Source of the DNA: CAWKDC01 sp964383495
Lineage (GTDB): Bacteria; Pseudomonadota; Gammaproteobacteria; JABCZS01
Reading direction: 5' to 3'
DNA length: 18,103 nt
Assembly: GCA_964383495.1 (NCBI GenBank)
Contig: CAYLHG010000021.1
Coordinates: forward strand, 1 to 18,103
Positions 1 to 5,555 of the stretch are shown piece after piece. The position numbers were made by a program, and so were the translations under genes. Numbering within the stretch: the first letter of the stretch is position 1; every line of letters begins with the position of its first letter. Under the pieces are notes generated by a model, which was given only the letters and a program-made list of their open reading frames with translations, was not told the origin of the DNA and did not search any database.

Positions 1-90
1 TTATGCGAGCAGCATCTTTTTCAATCTCAAGAAATAAAACCAGCAGAAGTTGTAGGAAATGGGGCGTCTAGTAAGAGTTCACCTAATTGA
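1..90 (+). CDS. Possible C-terminal tail of a gene entering from the left
   Basis: Frame 1 is open from the left edge to a TGA at 88-90, giving 29 residues that end in a Ser/Gly/Asn-rich tail (VVGNGASSKSSPN). A disordered C-terminal tail of this kind is plausible for the end of a real protein, and it would converge with hemW 86 bases downstream. Twenty-nine open codons also occur by chance fairly often and no motif is visible, so this is only a candidate and no function can be given. Confidence 0.3.
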   Translation, partial: LCEQHLFQSQEIKPAEVVGNGASSKSSPN

Positions 91-112
91 TGCTAATACT
101 ACCGATGGGTTA

Positions 113-153
113 ACTCAATCCGTAGCAAAATTGAGCCAATGAGTCGATTGAGT
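113..153. repeat. Imperfect hairpin between convergent genes
   Basis: ACTCAATC (113-120) is the exact reverse complement of GATTGAGT (146-153). An alternative inner pairing CTCAAT/ATTGAG (114-119 with 130-135) is also possible. It lies in the 86-base gap between the putative left gene end and the hemW stop. It may help transcription end, but no clean T-run follows it, so it is not called a terminator. Confidence 0.3.
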
Positions 154-176
154 GTGAACTTTTGACAGCTCCAGTG

Positions 177-1331
177 TTAAAAATACCCCAGTAATTCATT
201 TAAAAAAGAAAGCCCTTTTTCTGTGGGAATGACATGGTCACCATTAACGATCAGTAAATTATTGTCAACTGCTTTCATAAAAGCGGGCGTTAATATACGA
301 CGAGGAAGCCGTGTGCGCATTTCAAAATCATTGATATCGAATCCTTGCTGCAAACGAAGTGCATTCATCATAAATTCTAAGGGTAATTCTTCCTCAGTTA
401 ATATGCGACTATTACTTATAAAAGGCATGTTAGGGTTTAAATAATTAGCAGGCGTTTTTTGTTTTGTATACCGTGTGATAATGCCAGAAGACATGTCTGT
501 GATTTTTCCGTGTGCTCCTGCACCAATGCCAATATAATCGCCAAACGTCCAATAATTCGTATTGTGAATAGATTCGAAACCCCGCAATGCGTACGCAGAA
601 ATTTCGTACCGAGAATATCCTTGAGATTGTAAATAATTTCGGCCCGCTTGCTCAATGTCAGCGACTATATCATCCACTGGTAACCCCTTGGGTGGGTTTT
701 GGTAAAAAACGGTATTGGGTTCCATGGTTAAATGGTACCAAGATAAATGTTTGGGTGAACATTGCAAGGCGGTTTCAAGATCAGATAATGCTTGTTCTGT
801 TGTTTGGTAAGGCAATCCGTACATTAAATCAATGTTGAAATTAAATTGTAAATCGCGCAATGCTTTTGCAGCTTCTTTTGCATTAGATGAAGAATGAATG
901 CGTCCTAATTTTTTGAGTTGTGCATCATCAAAGCTTTGGACACCTAATGAAATGCGGTTAATGCCTGCTTTTTTAAAATCACTGAATTTTTCATATTCAA
1001 ATGTACCAGGATTTGCTTCCAATGTAATTTCAATATGTTCTTTGCTAAAGGGTAATAAAGTTTGGATGTCTGTTAATATGGACTCAACTGTCTCGGCAGA
1101 AAATAAGCTGGGTGTGCCGCCCCCAAAAAAAATACTGACTAAACGGCGCCCCCAAATCAGTGGGAGTGTTTCTGTGAAATCTTTGATTAATGCAGCAGCG
1201 TAATCTTTTTCTTGCATAGGATGCTGGGTGATTCCATAGGAATTAAAATCACAATAAGGGCATTTTTGTAAACACCAAGGGAGATGAATGTATAATGAGA
1301 GAGGTATTTGTTGATGATCGTGCATACGCAT
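177..1331 (-). CDS. hemW: HemW, radical SAM heme chaperone
   Basis: HemW is a radical S-adenosylmethionine family protein that binds heme and delivers it to respiratory heme proteins; older annotations call it HemN-like oxygen-independent coproporphyrinogen oxidase. The 384-residue product has the radical SAM cluster motif CxxxCxxC at C20, C24 and C27 followed by DF, the SAM-binding GGGTPS at 70-75, and HNTNYW at 256-261, a signature of the HemW branch. Length is normal for HemW. It is the last gene of the ispG-rdgB-hemW operon, and its start codon lies one base after the rdgB stop. No good Shine-Dalgarno is visible before either M1 (1329-1331) or M3 (1323-1325). The start sits in a short hairpin, so translation is probably coupled to rdgB. 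Whether M1 or M3 is used is unclear. Confidence 0.95.
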   Translation of the reverse strand: MRMHDHQQIPLSLYIHLPWCLQKCPYCDFNSYGITQHPMQEKDYAAALIKDFTETLPLIWGRRLVSIFFGGGTPSLFSAETVESILTDIQTLLPFSKEHIEITLEANPGTFEYEKFSDFKKAGINRISLGVQSFDDAQLKKLGRIHSSSNAKEAAKALRDLQFNFNIDLMYGLPYQTTEQALSDLETALQCSPKHLSWYHLTMEPNTVFYQNPPKGLPVDDIVADIEQAGRNYLQSQGYSRYEISAYALRGFESIHNTNYWTFGDYIGIGAGAHGKITDMSSGIITRYTKQKTPANYLNPNMPFISNSRILTEEELPLEFMMNALRLQQGFDINDFEMRTRLPRRILTPAFMKAVDNNLLIVNGDHVIPTEKGLSFLNELLGYF

Positions 1332-1340
1332 ATTATGCGT
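1326..1340 (-). promoter_or_regulatory. Hairpin spanning the rdgB stop and hemW start
   Basis: ACGCAT (1326-1331) and ATGCGT (1335-1340) are perfect 6-base arms around a 3-base loop. On the minus-strand mRNA the hairpin contains both the rdgB TAA and the first hemW AUG, with no Shine-Dalgarno nearby. Ribosomes finishing rdgB would melt it, which fits translational coupling (inference). Confidence 0.45.
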
Positions 1341-1950
1341 TTCTACGAAGAATTTGAAGTTCTTTCAGCATTAATTGTGCTGCGCGTCCACGATGCGATA
1401 GTTCATGTTTACGCTGGCTGTTTAATTCTGAAGCAGAACAATTTTCTTCAGGAACAAAAAACACTGGGTCATATCCAAACCCGCCGCTTCCTCGGCGTTC
1501 TGTTAAGATGCTGCCTTCCCACACGGCTTGTGTGATAATCGGTGTGGGATCCTCTGGATGTTGCAAAAAAGCTAATACACAAATAAAACGTGCCGTGCGC
1601 TCTGAGGCCGGCACATCTTTCATCACTTCTAATAATTTTTGTGTGTACGCTTGTTCACTTGCGTGTTCTCCTGCAAAACGTGCAGAACGAATACCGGGCT
1701 GCCCGCCTAATGCATCGACCACTAAACCAGAATCATCTGCTAAAGCAGGCAACCCTGTTTCCAGGCTTGCATGACGTGCTTTAATCAATGCATTTTCAAT
1801 AAATGTTAATCCTGTTTCTTCTACCGGCGAAACATTCCAATCTGATTGAGGTTTAAGTTGAATATTTAAAGAAGAAAAAATATCTGAAAATTCGCGTAAT
1901 TTTCCTTTGTTGCCACTGGCAAGAATAATCGTAAAAGGGGTAGTTGTCAT
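1333..1950 (-). CDS. rdgB: RdgB/HAM1-type dITP/XTP pyrophosphatase
   Basis: It hydrolyses non-canonical purine triphosphates (dITP, XTP, dXTP) to monophosphate and pyrophosphate, keeping deaminated purines out of DNA and RNA. The 205-residue protein has the N-terminal SGNKGKLREF nucleotide-binding motif (12-21), EETGLTFIENALIKA (44-58), the acidic metal/catalytic ALADDSGL stretch with D72 and D73, GGFGYDPVFF, and the C-terminal SHRGRA motif. Length matches the family. Its ATG (1948-1950) overlaps the ispG stop by four bases (ATGA), so it is translated from the ispG message. The C-terminal end is one base from hemW. Confidence 0.96.
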   Translation of the reverse strand: MTTTPFTIILASGNKGKLREFSDIFSSLNIQLKPQSDWNVSPVEETGLTFIENALIKARHASLETGLPALADDSGLVVDALGGQPGIRSARFAGEHASEQAYTQKLLEVMKDVPASERTARFICVLAFLQHPEDPTPIITQAVWEGSILTERRGSGGFGYDPVFFVPEENCSASELNSQRKHELSHRGRAAQLMLKELQILRRNA

Positions 1951-3170
1951 GCAAATCGCTCCGCAACATATTTTTCCAAAATCTCTTTGAACTCCGCGGC
2001 AATGTTGTCGCCACGCAACGTCATTGCTTTTTCGCCATTCATAAAAACAGGTGCAACAGGGGACTCGCCTGTACCCGGTAAACTAATGCCAATATCAGCA
2101 TGTTTACTTTCGCCTGGGCCATTTACAATACAACCCATCACAGCAACTTTCAAATGTTCAACGCCTTTATAGTGTAACGCCCACTGTGGCATACGTTCGC
2201 GTGTGTATTGTTGAATTTCTTCGGTGAGTTGTTGAAAATAAGTGCTGGTGGTGCGCCCGCAACCAGGGCAAGCAGTGATACTGGGTGCAAAACTACGTAA
2301 ATGCAGTGCTTGTAAAATTTCTTGGCACACCAGTACTTCACGTACGCGCGATTCACCAGGGCGAGGCGTGAGTGAAGCACGAATTGTATCGCCAATGCCT
2401 TGCTGCAATAATACAGCTAATGCAGCAGTTGTTGCCACAGCGCCTTTATCACCCATCCCTGCTTCTGTTAAACCAAGATGTAATGCATAATCACATGATG
2501 CTGCAAGCGATTGGTAGACAGCAATGAGATCGGGAGGAGAGCTCACTTTGCAGGCCAAAATAATGCGATTGCGCGGCATGCCAAGTGACACCGCATATTC
2601 AGCACTTTGCAGTGCGGAAGTGATCAACGCTTCTTGTGTGATTTCACCTAAAGGCCGAGGTTGTGAAAGTCTGGCATTCTTATCTAATAAATCAGCCAAC
2701 ACTGCTTGATCTAAACTTCCCCAATTCACACCGATACGAACAGGTTTCTCATGTAGCAATGCTACTTCAATCATTTCTGCAAACTGTTTATCTCTTTTTT
2801 GACCAAACCCTACATTGCCAGGGTTGATACGGTATTTATCGAGCGCCTTGGCACATTCAGGGTAATTTTTAAGAAGCATGTGGCCGTTGTAGTGAAAGTC
2901 TCCAATCAGGGGCACAAAAATGTCTGCTTTATGTAAAGCATCTCGAATATGAGGAATGGCCTTGGCTGCTTCTTCATTATTGACCGTCATGCGCACGAGC
3001 TCGGAGCCTGCTTCTGCCAGCATTTTCACCTGAGCTACCGTTGTAGCAATGTCAGCCGTGTCCGTATTTGTCATGGATTGAACCACAATAGGCGCATTCC
3101 CACCCACCTGGATGGCGCCTATTTGCACAGCTAGGCTCTGGCGGCGCATGGGGGCAGGGTTGGCAAGCAT
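1947..3170 (-). CDS. ispG: IspG, 4-hydroxy-3-methylbut-2-enyl-diphosphate synthase
   Basis: This [4Fe-4S] enzyme converts 2-C-methyl-D-erythritol 2,4-cyclodiphosphate to HMBPP, the penultimate step of the non-mevalonate (MEP) isoprenoid pathway in the cytosol. The 407-residue protein opens with the family-typical QSMTNTDT stretch (31-38) in the TIM-barrel domain. Cluster ligands are visible as C301 and C304 (ACPGC) and C347 followed by the conserved NGPGE (E354) in the C-terminal domain. Length is that of the short bacterial, two-domain form. The start at 3168-3170 is supported by a GAGGAG Shine-Dalgarno nine bases upstream; M8 is an internal alternative without one. It is the first gene of the ispG-rdgB-hemW operon, with a sigma-70-like promoter just upstream. 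Confidence 0.97.
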   Translation of the reverse strand: MLANPAPMRRQSLAVQIGAIQVGGNAPIVVQSMTNTDTADIATTVAQVKMLAEAGSELVRMTVNNEEAAKAIPHIRDALHKADIFVPLIGDFHYNGHMLLKNYPECAKALDKYRINPGNVGFGQKRDKQFAEMIEVALLHEKPVRIGVNWGSLDQAVLADLLDKNARLSQPRPLGEITQEALITSALQSAEYAVSLGMPRNRIILACKVSSPPDLIAVYQSLAASCDYALHLGLTEAGMGDKGAVATTAALAVLLQQGIGDTIRASLTPRPGESRVREVLVCQEILQALHLRSFAPSITACPGCGRTTSTYFQQLTEEIQQYTRERMPQWALHYKGVEHLKVAVMGCIVNGPGESKHADIGISLPGTGESPVAPVFMNGEKAMTLRGDNIAAEFKEILEKYVAERFA

Positions 3171-3198
3171 GGGTTATCACTCCTCTGTGGTAGAGGCT

Positions 3199-3228
3199 AT
3201 TGTACGGGGGAGGATAGGCTGAGCGCAA
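3199..3228 (-). promoter_or_regulatory. Putative sigma-70 promoter for ispG-rdgB-hemW
   Basis: On the minus strand TTGCGC (3223-3228) is followed, 18 bases later, by TACAAT (3199-3204). The -10 matches consensus at five of six positions and the -35 at four. It lies about 30 bases before the ispG start in the 90-base gap after the upstream ATPase gene. Confidence 0.5.
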
Positions 3229-3260
3229 TATGTGTCTGGCCTTATGCAGCCCCAAAGCGC

Positions 3261-4424
3261 CTACCTATCTGCAAGAGGGGGAAGAATCACCGCCATTTCC
3301 TTCAAAAACAACTCACAAGGCATAATAATGACTTCACCCTCTACGTAAGCATGCTCTCCTCCATACAGCATATAAAGGCTTGCTTGCGGGTAATCTTTTT
3401 TAAATTCTCTCAAGGAGCGCGTGTCTTTAAGTGTTATTTGTCTGGATGCTTTTACTTCAATAGCAAGAAATATGCTAGGGCCGTAAATAATAAAATCGAC
3501 CTCGACATCGCCTTTTGTTCTCCAAAAATAAAGATGATGGCCAGCATACTGGTAATCGAGCCAGGCGCGCAGCTGTTGTGCGATTAATCCTTCTAAAGCA
3601 GCACCGCCTATTTCTTCTGGTTTGTCTAAAAATCCCTTAGGTCGCAACGTATTGAAAACTCCTGAATCGAAAAAATAAAATTTATTACTTTTAATTAATT
3701 CACGTTTTGCTTTTTTTGAAAAAACGGGTAATTGGTAACCAATTAATAAATCTTCTAGGATATGAATATAATTTTCGACTGTTTTTCTATTCACTTCACA
3801 CTCTCTTGCAATGTTAGAAATATTTAACAAAGCGCCATGAGAAAATGAAATAACCTCTAAAAAACGTGCAAAATCATCTAATCGGCGCACTAACCCTTCT
3901 TGTTGAATTTCTTCTTTCAAATATAAATTGATGTAAGATTGTAGCATTGCATATTTATCTGGGGCATTCCAGGTTAATGGAATTAAACCATATTGCAATG
4001 CTTCATGCATCGAAAATGATTCTTTTAATTCATCATAAATAAAAGGATGCAAAAAACATTTTAAGGCTCTTCCTCCTAATAAATCTGCGCCTGCTTGTTT
4101 TAATTTTCGCGCATTAGATCCCGTTAAAATAAATTGTAATTTTTTGTTTTTCTCAATCAATTGGTGAATGACAGTTAAAATAGCAGGTACTCTTTGAACT
4201 TCATCAATAATGATGGTAGAACCCTTGTACGCTTTAATAAGGTTATTTAATGATTCAGGTTTTGCTAATAATTGACGTTCTACATCCGGCGAGAGTAAGT
4301 CAATGCGTAACGCCTCGGGGTACTGCATTTCTACCCACGTAGACTTCCCCACGCCACGAGGGCCAAAAAGGAAATAGCTTTGTGCAGGGGGGTGAAAAGC
4401 CCTATGGATGAGTGTGTAGTTCAT
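3261..4424 (-). CDS. AAA+ family ATPase with DUF4143-type C-terminal domain
   Basis: The protein is a predicted ATPase of the AAA_14/DUF4143 type; these genes are widespread and mobile, and their cellular role is unsettled. With the start chosen here (387 residues) it has Walker A GPRGVGKST at 21-29, Walker B IIIDEVQ at 71-77, and a sensor-like LTGSNARKL at 100-108. A winged-helix-like region lies around 201-233. Near the C-terminus an EVDF...AIEVKAS segment (D310, E323, K325) resembles a PD-(D/E)xK nuclease-fold core. The ATG at 4422-4424 is preferred over the upstream ATG at 4457 because AGAGGGGA sits about five bases before it. All key motifs are intact. It is divergent from the vapBC-like pair, and a palindrome overlaps its promoter region. 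A decayed relative lies at 10803-11463. Confidence 0.88.
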   Translation of the reverse strand: MNYTLIHRAFHPPAQSYFLFGPRGVGKSTWVEMQYPEALRIDLLSPDVERQLLAKPESLNNLIKAYKGSTIIIDEVQRVPAILTVIHQLIEKNKKLQFILTGSNARKLKQAGADLLGGRALKCFLHPFIYDELKESFSMHEALQYGLIPLTWNAPDKYAMLQSYINLYLKEEIQQEGLVRRLDDFARFLEVISFSHGALLNISNIARECEVNRKTVENYIHILEDLLIGYQLPVFSKKAKRELIKSNKFYFFDSGVFNTLRPKGFLDKPEEIGGAALEGLIAQQLRAWLDYQYAGHHLYFWRTKGDVEVDFIIYGPSIFLAIEVKASRQITLKDTRSLREFKKDYPQASLYMLYGGEHAYVEGEVIIMPCELFLKEMAVILPPLADR

Positions 4425-4467
4425 TAAATCCCCTCTTTTTGGCATCGAAGTTGCCAAATATCCCCGT

Positions 4468-4489
4468 ATTATGGCATAAGTGATGCCAT
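4468..4489. promoter_or_regulatory. Palindromic operator over the -10 region of the ATPase gene
   Basis: ATGGCAT (4471-4477) and ATGCCAT (4483-4489) are perfect 7-base inverted repeats with a 5-base spacer. On the minus strand a CATAAT hexamer (4468-4473) overlaps one arm, so a dimeric protein bound here would cover the likely -10 of the ATPase gene. The -35 is poor. The operator role is inferred. Confidence 0.45.
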
Positions 4490-4580
4490 TTTACGACCTT
4501 TTTATCTTTTTCATTATCGCGGCTTAATCTTTTTGTTAATCTGCCAGCCGAGTAATTGAGGATAAGAAGGCAGCTCAGTA

Positions 4581-4609
4581 TTGACTGGTACTGTTTTATG
4601 GTTTAAATT
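4581..4609 (+). promoter_or_regulatory. Putative promoter of the toxin-antitoxin operon
   Basis: TTGACT (4581-4586) is followed after 17 bases by TAAATT (4604-4609), an acceptable sigma-70 arrangement. The -10 falls inside the left arm of the palindrome at 4605-4633, as expected for an autorepressed toxin-antitoxin promoter. Confidence 0.5.
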
Positions 4610-4633
4610 GGTATCATGTCATGGTATCAATTT
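4605..4633. promoter_or_regulatory. 29-bp palindromic operator upstream of the antitoxin
   Basis: AAATTG (4605-4610) and CAATTT (4628-4633) are exact outer arms. Between them GGTATCATG and CATGGTATC flank a single central T (4619). The arms pair along their whole length apart from two G-T positions on each side of the axis. The element spans from the -10 to just before the Shine-Dalgarno (GGAGGT), so binding would block transcription. Ribbon-helix-helix antitoxins commonly bind such sites next to their own promoter; binding here is inferred. Confidence 0.6.
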
Positions 4634-4643
4634 GGAGGTAAAT

Positions 4644-4904
4644 ATGGCTACCAATCTGCATCTTCGTGGCATTGCTCCGCCCCTTATGGCTCAACTTAAA
4701 ACCCAGGCCGCATCTCAAGAGGTTAGTGTTAACAGCTTGATTTTACAATTACTCCAAGAAAGTTTAGGTTTAAAAGCCCCCCCACGCTCTCGGACTTATA
4801 ATGATTTAGATCCATTAGCAGGGACTTGGGATCTTGCCCAAAGCGAGGAATTTAAACAAGCTTGTACAGACTTTGAAGAAATTGATAAGGGATTATGGAA
4901 ATGA
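4644..4904 (+). CDS. VapB/FitA-like antitoxin with ribbon-helix-helix N-terminus
   Basis: The 86-residue protein should neutralise the PIN-domain toxin encoded next to it and repress the shared operon. Residues 1-42 (a strand-like TNLHLRGI, then two helices ending LILQLLQESLG) fit an Arc/CopG-type ribbon-helix-helix DNA-binding domain. The acidic tail 52-86, with DLDPLAGTW and a final EEIDKGLWK, is the kind of segment that wraps the toxin active site in VapBC/FitAB complexes. The ATG at 4644 follows a GGAGGT Shine-Dalgarno by four bases. A longer in-frame start at 4581 lies within the promoter and is rejected. The stop overlaps the toxin start (ATGA). A palindrome sits immediately upstream, consistent with autoregulation. 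Confidence 0.85.
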   Translation: MATNLHLRGIAPPLMAQLKTQAASQEVSVNSLILQLLQESLGLKAPPRSRTYNDLDPLAGTWDLAQSEEFKQACTDFEEIDKGLWK

Positions 4905-5314
4905 AGCGCCGATTGTTGTTAGATACCAATGCCTATATTGCTTTTAAACAAGGTAATGCGGATGTCCTTGAAATCTTGCAACATGCTGATGTCATTGGCA
5001 TGAGCAGCATTGTATTAGGCGAATTAATTTCAGGTTTCTCAGTAGGAACGCGCACTCAAGAAAATTTGACAGAGCTCAACGCCTTTCTTGACACGCCACG
5101 TATTCACATTTTTTCTGTTGATGAGGTAACTGCTGCGTTTTACGCAGGAGTTTATGCAGGATTGCGTCGAAAAGGAAAACCGATTCCAAGCAATGACTTG
5201 TGGATTGCCGCGCAAACTTTGCAGCAAGGCTGCAAGCTATGCAGCTTCGATCGCCACTTCCAAGCAATAGATAATCTACTGATCAGCACCACCTTAGCAG
5301 AGTTTGTTTTATAA
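4901..5314 (+). CDS. VapC-like PIN-domain ribonuclease toxin
   Basis: PIN-domain toxins of type II toxin-antitoxin systems are Mg2+-dependent RNases, typically cutting tRNA or rRNA when freed from their antitoxin. The 137-residue protein shows the four expected acidic residues: D8 (LLLDTN), E41 (LGELISG), D99 (PSNDLWIAA) and D117 (SFDRHF), so it appears catalytically competent. The start at 4901 is chosen because ATGA overlaps the antitoxin stop and AAGGG lies at a normal distance. An ATG two codons upstream (4895) is possible but too close to that ribosome-binding site. The RNA target cannot be told from the sequence. Confidence 0.87.
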   Translation: MKRRLLLDTNAYIAFKQGNADVLEILQHADVIGMSSIVLGELISGFSVGTRTQENLTELNAFLDTPRIHIFSVDEVTAAFYAGVYAGLRRKGKPIPSNDLWIAAQTLQQGCKLCSFDRHFQAIDNLLISTTLAEFVL

Positions 5315-5416
5315 AGAGGACTTACGCAAAACTCGCCTCGCGGGGTTAAAAAGCTCTACAAAATGTCTGCTGGAATCGTAACCTATTGAAAAATATTAAA
5401 TATCAATTTTTCAGAC

Positions 5417-5444
5417 CTTGCAAAACCTTAGAAATAGGTATAAT
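5417..5444 (+). promoter_or_regulatory. Putative promoter of the 688-residue protein gene
   Basis: A consensus TATAAT (5439-5444) is preceded after 16 bases by CTTGCA (5417-5422; TTGCAA is one base further on). Transcription from here would leave a leader of about 105 bases before the ATG at 5556. Confidence 0.5.
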
Positions 5445-5482
5445 CTTAACTTAGGTGAGCACCATAAAATCTGCAGGAGGCT

Positions 5483-5506
5483 ATGTTGGTTGTGGGTCAT
5501 CGATAA
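5483..5506 (+). CDS. Possible 7-residue leader peptide (uORF)
   Basis: GCAGGAGGCT directly precedes ATG (5483), opening a seven-codon frame MLVVGHR that stops at TAA 5504-5506. The Shine-Dalgarno core is stronger than the one at the main gene, but its spacing to the ATG is short (two bases; five if the TTG at 5486 is used). A regulatory leader is possible, and a chance match is equally possible. Confidence 0.25.
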   Translation: MLVVGHR

Positions 5507-5555
5507 AGATTGCTTTAATTTAATCAAGTAACAAACGTAGTAAGGTAGAGCCCAT

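Larger units (their letters stand above)
5315..5555 (+). other. 241-bp intergenic leader region before the 688-residue protein
   Basis: This gap holds an AT-rich hairpin (TGAAAAAT at 5387-5394 with ATTTTTCA at 5406-5413). It also holds a perfect TATAAT at 5439-5444 and about 110 bases of likely untranslated leader with a mini-ORF. A GGACTTACGCAAAAC string just after the toxin stop (5318-5332) recalls insertion-sequence ends, but no element can be delimited. Confidence 0.5.

Noticed and set aside
5318..5332. GGACTTACGCAAAAC after the toxin gene, resembling ends of some insertion sequences
   Set aside because: No matching inverted end, target duplication or transposase fragment was found nearby.
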